Origin: CAYVWB01 sp964455395
GTDB lineage: Bacteria; Desulfobacterota; Desulfovibrionia; Desulfovibrionales; Desulfovibrionaceae
Reading direction: 5' to 3'
DNA length: 40,376 nucleotides
Assembly (NCBI GenBank): GCA_964455395.1
Contig: CAYVWB010000042.1
Coordinates: forward strand, 1-40,376
Shown here: piece by piece, positions 21,750 to 30,511 of the stretch
How positions within the stretch are numbered: the first letter of the stretch is position 1
How the letters are laid out: each line of letters begins with the position of its first letter
Translations under genes and position numbers: made by a program
The notes under the pieces: model-generated
Seen by the model: the letters and a program-made list of their open reading frames with translations, nothing else
What the model was told of the DNA's origin: nothing
The model's database searches: none

Positions 21750-24437
21750 CTAGAACATCTGTTTGAGCAGGAAGTCTTCCTGTTCGTCCAGGGGGGCGGC
21801 GGCTCCCGGTGCGCTGCCGGCGTTGTGCATCACCCAGCGGCTGCCGGCCACGCTGGGCTGGGTGCCGCTCTTGAAGGGCAGGGTGTAGGACTGTCCGGCC
21901 ATCTCGCCCACATCGGCCACGTGTTCGAAGACGATCTCGTCGGGCTGAGGGTACTCCTGCAGCGCGTAGTTTTCTTCCACTTTCATGCGATATTTCACCC
22001 AGATGGGCAGCGCCGCGCGGGAGCCGGTCTCCTTGTCGCCCATGGGCGCGAAGCTGTCGAAACCGACATAGACCCCCGTGAGCAGGTAGGGCGAAAAGCC
22101 CATGAACCAGGCGTCTCGTTGTTCGTTGGTGGTGCCGGTCTTGCCGCACAGGGGGCGGTTCAGGAGCTTGGCTTTGGTGCCGGTGCCGTGCTCCACCGCG
22201 TGGTTGAGCAGGGTGGTCATGATGTAGGCGTTCTCGCGGGAGATGGCGGGTTCGATGATGGGCGCGGAGTGGAAAATCTCCCGGCCGCGGTGGGAGTTGA
22301 TGGAGAGCACCAGCCGGGGCTCCACGGTGTCGCCTTGGCGCGCGAAGGCGGTGTACGCCTTGCAGAGGTTGATGGGCCGCACCACCTGCGAACCCAGGCA
22401 GATGGAGAGGTAGGGCGGGAAGTCCGGCTCCAAGCCCATGGCTTTGGCGCGGGCGATGACGTTCTCGATGCCGATGTTCTCCGCCACTTGGATGGTCACG
22501 ATGTTGCGCGACTTGGCGAGCGCCGTGCGCAGCAGCGTGGGTCCGAAGAACTTTTCCTTGTAGTTGCGTGGTTTCCAGAGCTTCTTGGTGACGGGGTCCC
22601 AGTAGGAGATGGGGTGATCGTTCACCACGGACGCCGGGGTGAAGCCGTGGTCCATGGCGGCGGAGTAGACGATGGGCTTGAATGCGGAGCCGGGTTGCCG
22701 GTGGGCTTGGGTGGCGCGGTTGAAGTGGCTGTCCTGGAAGTCGTAGCCGCCGACCAGCGCGACCACCTCGCCGGTGGGTGGCTCCAGGGAGACGATGGCG
22801 CCTTGCACCACGGGCTTCTGCTGCAGCCGCAAGGGCAGAGGGTCCGCCGGCAGGGTGGCGGGGTAGACGGGATCTTGCGGGAGCTGCTTGTCCCACTGGG
22901 AGAACATGAGCAGGGAGTGGATCTTGGGCTCGTAGTTCTCGGGCAGGAGGGAGGCCCACACCACGTCCCCCGGGGTGAGCACGCGCCGTGCGTCCTTGAT
23001 GGCTGCGACGCCCTCGGTGGGCCGGTCCAAGTTGGGGGTGCGGCACCAGTGCATGGTGTCCACGCCGATGACGCCTGTGCGGTCGCCAGCGCGCACGGTG
23101 GCTGCTTCGCGGGTGACGTCCGTCACCAAGACCTGAATCCAGCCGCCTTCCAGCATGCGCTTCCACTCGCCCGTGGTGGGCGCTTCCCGCTCCAGGAAAG
23201 CCTGTTGCAAGCCGGGGGAAAGCTGCTTGACGGGACCGCGCCAGCCGCGCCGCTTGGAGGAGGCTTCCAGCCCCTCGCGCAGGGCGTTCTCTGCGGCGCG
23301 TTGGTGCTCCAGGTCGATGGCGGTGAAGACGTGCAGCCCGCCTTCATAGACGGCGTCTTCGCCCACGCGGCCCAACTCCTCGCAAAGTTCGGGGGCGTTG
23401 TCCATGCTGAAGTGGTCGATGAGCCAGCGACGCACCTCTTCGAGGTAGTAGGCGCCCTGTCCCCAGGAGGGGTCGGCCATCTCCTTGTAGACCAGGGGCG
23501 CCGCCGCGGCGTCGTCGTGCTGAGTCTGCGTTATCCAGCCCAACTCCAGCATGCGGCCCAGCACGTAACGCTGCCGGGCTTTGGCTTCCTCGGGTTCGCG
23601 GTAGGGGTTGAACTTGGTGGGCGCCTTGGGCAACCCGGCCAACAGCGCGGCTTCCGCCAAGGTGACGTCGTGCACGTGCTTGCCGAAGTAGACGCGCGCG
23701 CCCGCCTCCACGCCGTAGGCCCCGGCGCCGAGGAAGATGTCGTTGAGGTAGATGGCGAGGATGTCGCGTTTGGGAACGTGACGCTCCAGCCGGTAAGCGA
23801 GGATGGCCTCCTTGGCCTTGCGGATGTAGGTCTTCTCCGTGGAGAGCAGCAGCCGCTTCACCACTTGCTGGGTGATGGTGGAGCCGCCTTGCACCACTTC
23901 GCCGGCGGCGACGTTCTTGGAGAACGCGCGGAAGATGGCCGTGAGGTCCACGCCCTCGTGCTCGTAGAAGCCGGCGTCCTCCGCGGCGAGGAAGGCGTCC
24001 ACCACGTGGGTGGGGATCTCCTTCAACGGGGTGAGGAAGCGCTTCTCGTGATAGAGATACCCGAGAACGCGACCGTCGCGGGTGTAGACGGTGGTGGTGA
24101 GCGCCGGGTTGTAGCGCAGGATGCGGCGGAAGTCCGGGACGTCCCGGAGGGAGTCGGAAATGTCCAGGGGCGAACCGAGTTGCGCCGGCATGGGGCAGGC
24201 GAGGCCGGTGCGCGCGTCGATGAGCTGGGACCCAACGGCGAAAGGTGTGGTGGCGTTCCTCGGCTGCGTCGGAGTCGGCGGCGACAGCGCGTCACTGGTG
24301 ACGCTTGGAGCGGCGTCGCTCGACTGCGGTTCAGCCAGGGCGACAGCGCTGATGAAGACCGCCGCGGTGAGGGCGGCGAAGACGGCGCAGGCGAGGACGG
24401 CGCCGTGGACTCGGGGGGGGCGTGTGGGGTGCTGCAT
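21750..24437 (-). CDS. mrcA: Class A penicillin-binding protein (PBP1A-type transglycosylase/transpeptidase)
   Basis: Polymerises and cross-links peptidoglycan at the inner membrane, periplasmic side. An 895-aa protein: N-terminal membrane anchor (about 13-35), then a ~60-residue low-complexity stretch. The GT51 transglycosylase domain follows ('AAEDAGFYEHEGVD' with catalytic Glu153, 'QGGSTITQQVVKRLLLSTEKT', 'RDILAIYLNDIFLGAGAYGVEAGARVYFGK'). An OB-like insert comes next, then the transpeptidase with 'QPGSAFKP' (Ser584), 'KSRNI' and 'CGKTGTT'. The insert between the two catalytic domains points to the PBP1A branch rather than PBP1B. It lies 18 bp downstream of an unrecognised membrane-anchored protein and is probably cotranscribed with it. 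The ATG at 24437 lacks an obvious Shine-Dalgarno sequence. It converges with the phosphatase gene on a shared terminator. Confidence 0.95.
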   Translation of the reverse strand: MQHPTRPPRVHGAVLACAVFAALTAAVFISAVALAEPQSSDAAPSVTSDALSPPTPTQPRNATTPFAVGSQLIDARTGLACPMPAQLGSPLDISDSLRDVPDFRRILRYNPALTTTVYTRDGRVLGYLYHEKRFLTPLKEIPTHVVDAFLAAEDAGFYEHEGVDLTAIFRAFSKNVAAGEVVQGGSTITQQVVKRLLLSTEKTYIRKAKEAILAYRLERHVPKRDILAIYLNDIFLGAGAYGVEAGARVYFGKHVHDVTLAEAALLAGLPKAPTKFNPYREPEEAKARQRYVLGRMLELGWITQTQHDDAAAAPLVYKEMADPSWGQGAYYLEEVRRWLIDHFSMDNAPELCEELGRVGEDAVYEGGLHVFTAIDLEHQRAAENALREGLEASSKRRGWRGPVKQLSPGLQQAFLEREAPTTGEWKRMLEGGWIQVLVTDVTREAATVRAGDRTGVIGVDTMHWCRTPNLDRPTEGVAAIKDARRVLTPGDVVWASLLPENYEPKIHSLLMFSQWDKQLPQDPVYPATLPADPLPLRLQQKPVVQGAIVSLEPPTGEVVALVGGYDFQDSHFNRATQAHRQPGSAFKPIVYSAAMDHGFTPASVVNDHPISYWDPVTKKLWKPRNYKEKFFGPTLLRTALAKSRNIVTIQVAENIGIENVIARAKAMGLEPDFPPYLSICLGSQVVRPINLCKAYTAFARQGDTVEPRLVLSINSHRGREIFHSAPIIEPAISRENAYIMTTLLNHAVEHGTGTKAKLLNRPLCGKTGTTNEQRDAWFMGFSPYLLTGVYVGFDSFAPMGDKETGSRAALPIWVKYRMKVEENYALQEYPQPDEIVFEHVADVGEMAGQSYTLPFKSGTQPSVAGSRWVMHNAGSAPGAAAPLDEQEDFLLKQMF

Positions 24438-24455
24438 GATCGTGGCCGCTGCAGG

Positions 24456-25316
24456 CTAGGCCTGGGTTATGCTGATGGTGAAGAGCTTTATGATGTTGGT
24501 GATCTTGCGCATGGTCAGCACGTCTGCGGCGCGCATGGGTTCATCCAGCACCACATCCACCGACAGCTGGCCCGGCTCCTCCACGTACGCGGCGAGCACC
24601 TCCAGGGAAGCGGCGGCCTTGTCGCGGCCTTCCGCCTTGGCCATGGCGATCTCCTCCGCAAGACCTTCGGCGAGGAAGCGGGTGAGCTCGGGTTCGTCGT
24701 CCCGTGTGGAGCGCATGATGGCTTGCAGGAACTGGACGTCTTCGTAGACCAGGTGGAGCTTGCGCACCGCAAGATCGCCCAGCTCGAAATTCTTCAGCGC
24801 GTGCTGGTCGATGTGTTCCAGATGCGTCACCAGTTTGAAGGCGCCGATGTCCTGCACGGTGACTTCCAGGGGCTCCAGCGCCACGCCGCGCTTGTCGGGA
24901 GAGAGGGTGTAATTCACGCGTACGTCGGCATGGATGGTCTCTACGCCCAGCTCGCGAATCTTCTCCGTTTCCTCGCCGAAGTTCTCCGGCGTCACGGGGG
25001 CCGCCACGCCTTCCAGGGTCACGTCCGCGTGCTGGGGCCGGCGGGGATTCTCCAGGTCGTATTCGCGCACCACCAGCCGTTTGGCGGTGAAATGGCGACC
25101 GTCCTTGAAGCGCACGGCGATGTCCTCCATGATGAGGCTTTGGGAGAAGAGGTCCACCCCCACATCCTGGTAGGCGACCTCCGCCTTGTCCTCCATGCGG
25201 CTGAGGGTGGCGGCGATCTTGTCGTTGGCGAGTTTATTGATGAAGTACTGCGCGGCGACGAAACCGCCGACGAGGATGAGGAGCAGCAGGGTGCAGGCGA
25301 TGGCGAGCTTGCGCAT
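24456..25316 (-). CDS. Membrane-anchored protein of unknown function upstream of PBP1A
   Basis: Not recognised at family level. A 286-aa protein with a single N-terminal hydrophobic segment (about 4-25, 'LAIACTLLLLILVGGFVAAQYF') and a soluble part that should face the periplasm. The soluble part alternates beta-strand-like stretches ('VAYQDVGVDLFSQSLIMEDIAVRF', 'HADVRVNYTLSPDKRGVALEPLEVTVQDIGAF') in a style reminiscent of AsmA/TamB-like or DUF945-like proteins, but no diagnostic motif is visible. The C-terminal quarter is helical and acidic, ending 'LFTISITQA'. ATG 25316 is the first good start before the hydrophobic segment; its Shine-Dalgarno is poor. It stands 18 bp upstream of the PBP gene on the same strand, so an envelope role linked to peptidoglycan synthesis is a fair guess. 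Confidence 0.7.
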   Translation of the reverse strand: MRKLAIACTLLLLILVGGFVAAQYFINKLANDKIAATLSRMEDKAEVAYQDVGVDLFSQSLIMEDIAVRFKDGRHFTAKRLVVREYDLENPRRPQHADVTLEGVAAPVTPENFGEETEKIRELGVETIHADVRVNYTLSPDKRGVALEPLEVTVQDIGAFKLVTHLEHIDQHALKNFELGDLAVRKLHLVYEDVQFLQAIMRSTRDDEPELTRFLAEGLAEEIAMAKAEGRDKAAASLEVLAAYVEEPGQLSVDVVLDEPMRAADVLTMRKITNIIKLFTISITQA

Positions 25317-25506
25317 GGGGAGGCTCGTGTGAAGCGACCGGTTCGGGCTCGCTCTCTGGAGGGAGCGTCACGGCCTGGAGGGCTTGGGCCTTGCCGGCTT
25401 TGGGACGGCTGGAGGCGAAGCGGCCCAGGCGCGAGACGGCGAGCTCGCTCGGGACCGGTCTGGCCGCGCCGGTGCGCCGGCGTCGGGACGAGGTTGAGCG
25501 ACTATA

Positions 25507-25542
25507 GGACACGGCGGACACGGCGGACACGGCGGACACGGC
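25507..25542. repeat. 9-bp tandem repeat (ggacacggc)x4
   Basis: Four perfect copies in the leader region upstream of the 286-aa protein gene. Same period as the in-frame repeats on the left side, but here non-coding. Confidence 0.95.
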
Positions 25543-25736
25543 CCGTGTGCGGGTCGCAGCGTCTCCAAGGCGATGTGAAGCCGCTACGACGAGAAACGAA
25601 AGTCCGGAATTCCGTGGAAGACGCCTTGACGGCTTGGTCCGGATCGCTCCCGATTCGCTCCGGGACGTCTCCATGCTGTGCGTTTCGCGGCGGCCGTTGC
25701 GTTCGTCTGCGTGGGCCAGCATCGTGTCGCGCTCAT

Positions 25737-25765
25737 GAAATAGTCAATAATCACTGTAATGGCAA
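25737..25765 (-). promoter_or_regulatory. Candidate sigma-70 promoter for the 286-aa protein/PBP1A operon
   Basis: On the minus strand TTGCCA (25765-25760) and TATTTC (25742-25737) are 17 bp apart, in the most A/T-rich patch of the gap just after TamB. Transcription would begin near 25730. Confidence 0.35.
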
Positions 25766-25800
25766 GGCCGAGAGCCTGCAAAATGCCCATTCGTTGGGAA

Positions 25801-28800
25801 TCAGTAGTCCATGCTCCAATCCAGGCCAACGCCTTGTTCGCCGCGATCGTCCATGGTCCCTTGCAGCATGAGCTGATTGGTGATGTCCACCTCCACCTCC
25901 ACCTGGGTTTCGCTCTCGCCCACGCCTTCCTCCACGTTCACCCGCACCCCCTCCGTGAGGTCCTGCCCGAGTGCGAAGACGCCGCCGCCTTCTTCGTCGC
26001 GCAGGTCCAGGTCCAAGCCGCCCAGGCCGGGAACTTGCTGGGCGTTGCGCTGGATGGAGAGAAAATCGTCGCCGGTCAGCAAACTGGCCGTCTGCGCCAG
26101 CTTCAGCGCTTGCACGGCGTTGATGCGGTCCAACCTGCGTCCGAAGAGGATATAGGCGAGGATCTCGTCGCGAGGGCGGCTGGGCTCCGATGCCAGGGTG
26201 ATCCGTGGCTTGGAGGCGAGCCCGGCGACGTTGATGATGGCGAGGACCTCGCCGGCTTCGGTCACGGCTTGCACGTCCACGCGTGGCGTAGGCGGCTGGC
26301 GGCCCCAGAAGTTCAGTCCGCCCTTGCGGATATCGAAGCGTTTGCCGAGGAATTCGATGTCGCCGCGGGTCACGTCCACATTGCCCACCAGCTTGGGCGA
26401 CGCGAGGGAGCCCTCCGCGTCCAGGCGGCCTTTCCAGGTGGAATCCACGCCCAGACCCTGTACGCGCATGGCGCCTTCGGGAATCTCCACCCCCACCTCC
26501 AGGCGGGGATTGAACCCCGTGGCCTTGAGCGCGGCTGTGGCGTTGGCGCGGGGCTGGTCCTCTCCGTCCGCTTCGGGAGCCGGAGCGCCATGGGGTCGCC
26601 CGGTGCGGATGTCCACCACCTCCACCTCCGCCACGCTGGGCGGCAACTGGCTGGGCAGGTAAGCGCGCACGGGGTTCAGGGTGAGGCCTCCCAGGACCCG
26701 GCTGTCCTCCAGGTCGCCCTCCAGGCCGATTTCTCCAGACACCACCACGATGAGGTCGTCGGAGCGCGTGGCGGCGAAGTTGGCCATGGCGGCCTTGACG
26801 GTCATGGGATAATTCGTCGCGGGGTCCACGTCCAGCCAGCCGCTGAGGGTCAACTTGCCGTCGTAGCCGTCCTGCGCCTCCAGCGTGAGAAGGACACGGG
26901 GGCGGCCTTCATGTTCGGCGGCGGCGGCTTCCAAGGTCATCTCGGTGAGGGAGGTCCCGCTCTGTGCAGCTTTGATGGAAGCGTTGCGCAAGGCGGTCTT
27001 GCCGGAAAGTTCGGGGGCCTGAAGTGTTCCCTGCAGGGTGAAATCCGCGCGGAGTTCGCCGGCGGCTTCGATTTGATAGTAGGTGAGGATGGGCTGGAAT
27101 CCCGCCAGATCGAGGTCTGCCGTGACGGCGCCGTCGAGGGCTGCGTTCTCCGGCTGGGAGAATGCGAAGGGCGCCAGGCTGAGCCGCGCCGGCGCGTTGG
27201 CCGTGACGGTCAAGTCGCCGTCGTCGGGCAGGCCGTCCACATCCACCTGCAGGGCGAGCTCTCCACCTTCGATGGTCGCCTCGGCGATGACCGTCATGGG
27301 GTCGAGCTCCTGCAGAGGAGATTCCGGATCGGTCCGCATGGCGATGTCGCGCACTTCGAGGTTCAGGGCGACGCGTGGCGCGGCTGCGCTGCCGGCGAGT
27401 TGCAGGGTGGCCTGCAAGACAGCGCCGGGGGCCAGGGTGTCCGCGGCGCCGGCCATGGCCAGAGGCGCATCCAGGGGCAGGTCGCGGATGGCGGCCTCCA
27501 GGTTCACGCCGTCCGGCCGAGCGGGGCCCCATCCGCCCTCCATGGTGAGCGTTCCGCCGGCCCAGGCCAGCGCAAACCCGTCGATGGCGAGGGCGTCGCC
27601 CTGCGCGCGGAGTTCGCTTGCGGAGTTCAGCCGCAGGACTTCACCTCCGAACTCGCCTTCCAGGCTGCGCAAGGTGAGCGCCAGGGCGTCGTCCGGCCCG
27701 GCGGGGGGCTGTAGCGTTCCGGTGAAATCCAGGTCCAGGGGAATGGGCTGCGCCGCGGCGAGGCGGGCGGTCACCGCGCCTTCGAAGTCCAGCCCCTCGG
27801 CGCGCTGGATCACGTTCATGCCGATGCGGGATGCGCTGAATCCATCCGTTTCCAGGCCGGTGAGCGTGATCTCGGCGTCGCCGGCGGGGGTCCCCAGGAG
27901 ATCGACGAGCTGCGCTTGCGCTGCGACGGTTTCCAGACGCAGACCGCCCGCGGCGACCTGCCGCGCATCGAGGGTGATGTCCGCAGCCTGCCCGCCCTCG
28001 GCTGGCGTCGACATGGCTATGGTGAGGCGCGCCGATCCGGCGAGCTCCTGCCCGAGGAAGTCGCCCAGCGCGGCCAGGTCTGCCGACCCACCTTCGAGTC
28101 GTCCCGTCATCAGCGTGGTGTCCAGGTTTGCGGACAACTCGCCGCCAAGGCGCAGGCCGGGGCCTTCCAGCGCGAGAGAGCGCAGCGCCAAGACGCCTTC
28201 CTGCAAGGCGTAGGCAGTCTGCAGCCCGAGGGACGCCGTGGGAGGAGGCGTGGCGCTGTCTGCAGCCGCAGGGGGGGCGGGTGAAGCGGCGCGCACGCCG
28301 GCGAGGTCCACCCGCAGGTCCCCGGAAAGCGCTTCGGCGGGGCCTTGCGCGGTGAGCGCGACTTCCAGCCGATCATAGGTCTGCCCTGCGAAGGCGGGTC
28401 GCGTGACGGCGAGGTCGGCTTGGAGGCGCGGCTCGGCCATGCTGCCTTCCGCAGTGATCGAGGCCTCCACGGCGCCGCCGAGGTCGGCGTTCACCAGGGG
28501 AGCCAAGGCGTCGAGACGGGGGACGGCGAGCTGGGCGTCAAGCGTCAAGGGCGCGTCGGGGTCGGTGAGACTGGCTTCGCCGGCGGCGTTCAAGGCGAAG
28601 GCCTTGGCGTCCGTGGCGAGGCGTTCCACCACAAGTCGGCCGTCTTCGTGCAGCACCACTTCCCCTGTCATGGCGGGGGTTTCACCCATCAATGCGCCCA
28701 CCTGCTCCAGCTGGCCGGGCGTGCGGCCGGCGGCGGCTGTTGCGGGGGGTGCGTCCACGGCGCCCACAGCGAGATTCCGGGTAAGGAGAGAAAAGGCCAC

Positions 28801-30510
28801 GCGACCTGCAGGCGCGCTCCAGTCGCCGTCGGCGTCGATTTCCAGCTCGGCGGCTCCTTCCAGGGCTAGGCCCAGCTCCCGCGCCGGGGGCGCGAGCTCA
28901 TCCAGGGCCAGGGTCGCATCGAGGGTGGCGGGACCTTGCAGGGAGACATTGCCGGCGAGGTTCAGCCGTGCGCGTTGTCCAATCAGTTCAAGGGATTGGA
29001 TGACGATGGCGTCCGGGGCGGTGGTCGCCAGCTCGGCGCGCAGGAAAGGCGCATCGCCCACGGCCGCAGCCACTGAGCCCAGCCCTTCCGGGAGGGCCAG
29101 GCCGGTTGTGGTCAGGTCCAGGGCGAGTGCGCCGGCGGGCAAGGGGCCGGCCTCCTGAGGCGCCGGCTGGTCGTCGACACGCGGCTGCGGGGTCAACCGG
29201 ACGGCAAGGGTGGCGTTGTCCGCGGCGTAGTCGTCGTAAGCCGCGTTGGCGAGGGTGAGGTTCGCGCGTCCGTCCAGGCCCTCTCCGGCGCGACGCACGG
29301 TGAGGTCCATGGCGGCTGCGCCGGTCGGGGTTCCGGGTAGGAAGGTCCCCAGGATGGCGAGATCCGCCACACGCACGACGGCTTCAGCGTCGAGGTCTTC
29401 CAGGGTGCGGCCCAGCCGAGCCGAAGCTTTCAGGGTGAGGGTTTCGGCCGTCATGTCGAGTTGGTCCAGGTCCAACCCGACGACCTCGCCGTCCGCCAGA
29501 CGCAGAGTCGCCTTCTGTTGCAGCGACACCCGTTCGCCGAGTTCCCAGGCAGCCGCGCGTTCCTGCGCGCCCAGCAGCGCATGGAGGAGTCCCGGGGCGT
29601 CTGCGCGGCCCACAGCCGTGCGTGGGAAGAGGGCTGCGTCCACGGCCAGGGCGAGGTCCAGCCTGTCGGGGTCGCCATCGGGGTTTCGGACACGGATGCC
29701 GATGCCGCCGTCAAGGAGGGTTTCGTCACCGGTCTGCAGGGCCATGGTCCCGTTCCAGTCCTGTACGAGACCTTTTCCACGGAGGATGAAATCGAGGGGC
29801 GCGCGCTGTTTCAATCCTGTGGCCGCGGCGAGGAGGCCCTCCGGCGGTTCATGGACTTCGATGTCGAGCTGCAGCTGTTTGTCCGGCCAGGAGTCGGTGA
29901 GGATGGCGTTGAGCCGCAGGCGCGCCGGCGACGCTGTCCCGGAGTCCGTACGGACGAGATCGAGGGCGGCGTCCAGGTCGGCGCCTTCGGCGCGCGCGTC
30001 GCCCGCGAGGGTGAACACGGCGGCTTGGCCGAGGACGGGTTCATCGAGTTCGATGCGTTCGACATGGAGTTTCCGGAGATCCAGTCGGGGCAAGGCGAGT
30101 TCTTCAGGCGGCCAGACAGGGCCGGGCTGCGGTTCGGGGGCCTGGTCGGGCGCGCTCGGGGGGAGGGACGAAAGCCGCAAGCGCCCAAGCTCCAGGGTCT
30201 CCACGCGGATGGTTCCGGAGAGGAGCGCCAGCGGGGACCAGTCCAGGGCGAGGGCTTCCGCCTCCAGCCACGTTCCTTCTGGCGAGGCGAGGGTCACCCG
30301 GTCCACTGCAAGGGTGAAGGGCAGGAAGCCGCCCAGGCCCTCGATGGTGATCGTCATGGCTTCGCTGCTTGCGGCCTCTGCGGCGAACGTGGCGAGGGCG
30401 TTCTTGACGGGGCGCGTCTGCAGCAGAAGGAACGCCGCTGCGACGAGGAGGACCAGCGTTGCCAGGGCCAACGCGCCTGCGAGGAGGATGCGGCGGGATC
30501 GTCTGGTCAT
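25801..30510 (-). CDS. tamB: TamB-like translocation/assembly protein (DUF490)
   Basis: AsmA-like bridge protein spanning the periplasm, working with TamA in outer-membrane protein assembly and/or lipid transport. About 1569 aa, in the usual size range. An N-terminal signal anchor (about 7-30, 'ILLAGALALATLVLLVAAAFLLL') is followed by a very long beta-rich repetitive body. The conserved C-terminal DUF490 region reads 'GDIEFLGKRFDIRKGGLNFWG', 'PSRPRDEILAYILFGRRLDRINAVQALKLAQTASLL', 'VNVEEGVGESETQVEVEVDITNQLMLQG' and 'GVGLDWSMDY'. ATG 30510 is chosen: it comes one base after the TamA stop (TGAcATG) and places the anchor at the N-terminus. The frame stays open to 30825, but that extension would lie inside tamA and reads low-complexity sequence. 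Codon use is as in its neighbours. Confidence 0.95.
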   Translation of the reverse strand: MTRRSRRILLAGALALATLVLLVAAAFLLLQTRPVKNALATFAAEAASSEAMTITIEGLGGFLPFTLAVDRVTLASPEGTWLEAEALALDWSPLALLSGTIRVETLELGRLRLSSLPPSAPDQAPEPQPGPVWPPEELALPRLDLRKLHVERIELDEPVLGQAAVFTLAGDARAEGADLDAALDLVRTDSGTASPARLRLNAILTDSWPDKQLQLDIEVHEPPEGLLAAATGLKQRAPLDFILRGKGLVQDWNGTMALQTGDETLLDGGIGIRVRNPDGDPDRLDLALAVDAALFPRTAVGRADAPGLLHALLGAQERAAAWELGERVSLQQKATLRLADGEVVGLDLDQLDMTAETLTLKASARLGRTLEDLDAEAVVRVADLAILGTFLPGTPTGAAAMDLTVRRAGEGLDGRANLTLANAAYDDYAADNATLAVRLTPQPRVDDQPAPQEAGPLPAGALALDLTTTGLALPEGLGSVAAAVGDAPFLRAELATTAPDAIVIQSLELIGQRARLNLAGNVSLQGPATLDATLALDELAPPARELGLALEGAAELEIDADGDWSAPAGRVAFSLLTRNLAVGAVDAPPATAAAGRTPGQLEQVGALMGETPAMTGEVVLHEDGRLVVERLATDAKAFALNAAGEASLTDPDAPLTLDAQLAVPRLDALAPLVNADLGGAVEASITAEGSMAEPRLQADLAVTRPAFAGQTYDRLEVALTAQGPAEALSGDLRVDLAGVRAASPAPPAAADSATPPPTASLGLQTAYALQEGVLALRSLALEGPGLRLGGELSANLDTTLMTGRLEGGSADLAALGDFLGQELAGSARLTIAMSTPAEGGQAADITLDARQVAAGGLRLETVAAQAQLVDLLGTPAGDAEITLTGLETDGFSASRIGMNVIQRAEGLDFEGAVTARLAAAQPIPLDLDFTGTLQPPAGPDDALALTLRSLEGEFGGEVLRLNSASELRAQGDALAIDGFALAWAGGTLTMEGGWGPARPDGVNLEAAIRDLPLDAPLAMAGAADTLAPGAVLQATLQLAGSAAAPRVALNLEVRDIAMRTDPESPLQELDPMTVIAEATIEGGELALQVDVDGLPDDGDLTVTANAPARLSLAPFAFSQPENAALDGAVTADLDLAGFQPILTYYQIEAAGELRADFTLQGTLQAPELSGKTALRNASIKAAQSGTSLTEMTLEAAAAEHEGRPRVLLTLEAQDGYDGKLTLSGWLDVDPATNYPMTVKAAMANFAATRSDDLIVVVSGEIGLEGDLEDSRVLGGLTLNPVRAYLPSQLPPSVAEVEVVDIRTGRPHGAPAPEADGEDQPRANATAALKATGFNPRLEVGVEIPEGAMRVQGLGVDSTWKGRLDAEGSLASPKLVGNVDVTRGDIEFLGKRFDIRKGGLNFWGRQPPTPRVDVQAVTEAGEVLAIINVAGLASKPRITLASEPSRPRDEILAYILFGRRLDRINAVQALKLAQTASLLTGDDFLSIQRNAQQVPGLGGLDLDLRDEEGGGVFALGQDLTEGVRVNVEEGVGESETQVEVEVDITNQLMLQGTMDDRGEQGVGLDWSMDY

Positions 30511-30511
30511 G

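Larger units (their letters stand above)
25317..25800. other. 484-bp gap between the TamB and 286-aa protein genes
   Basis: No credible gene: frames crossing it read Arg/Ser-rich low-complexity sequence. It holds a 9-bp tandem repeat (25507-25542) and a relatively A/T-rich patch (25735-25765) with a plausible minus-strand promoter. That would give the downstream pair a leader of about 410 nt. Confidence 0.6.
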
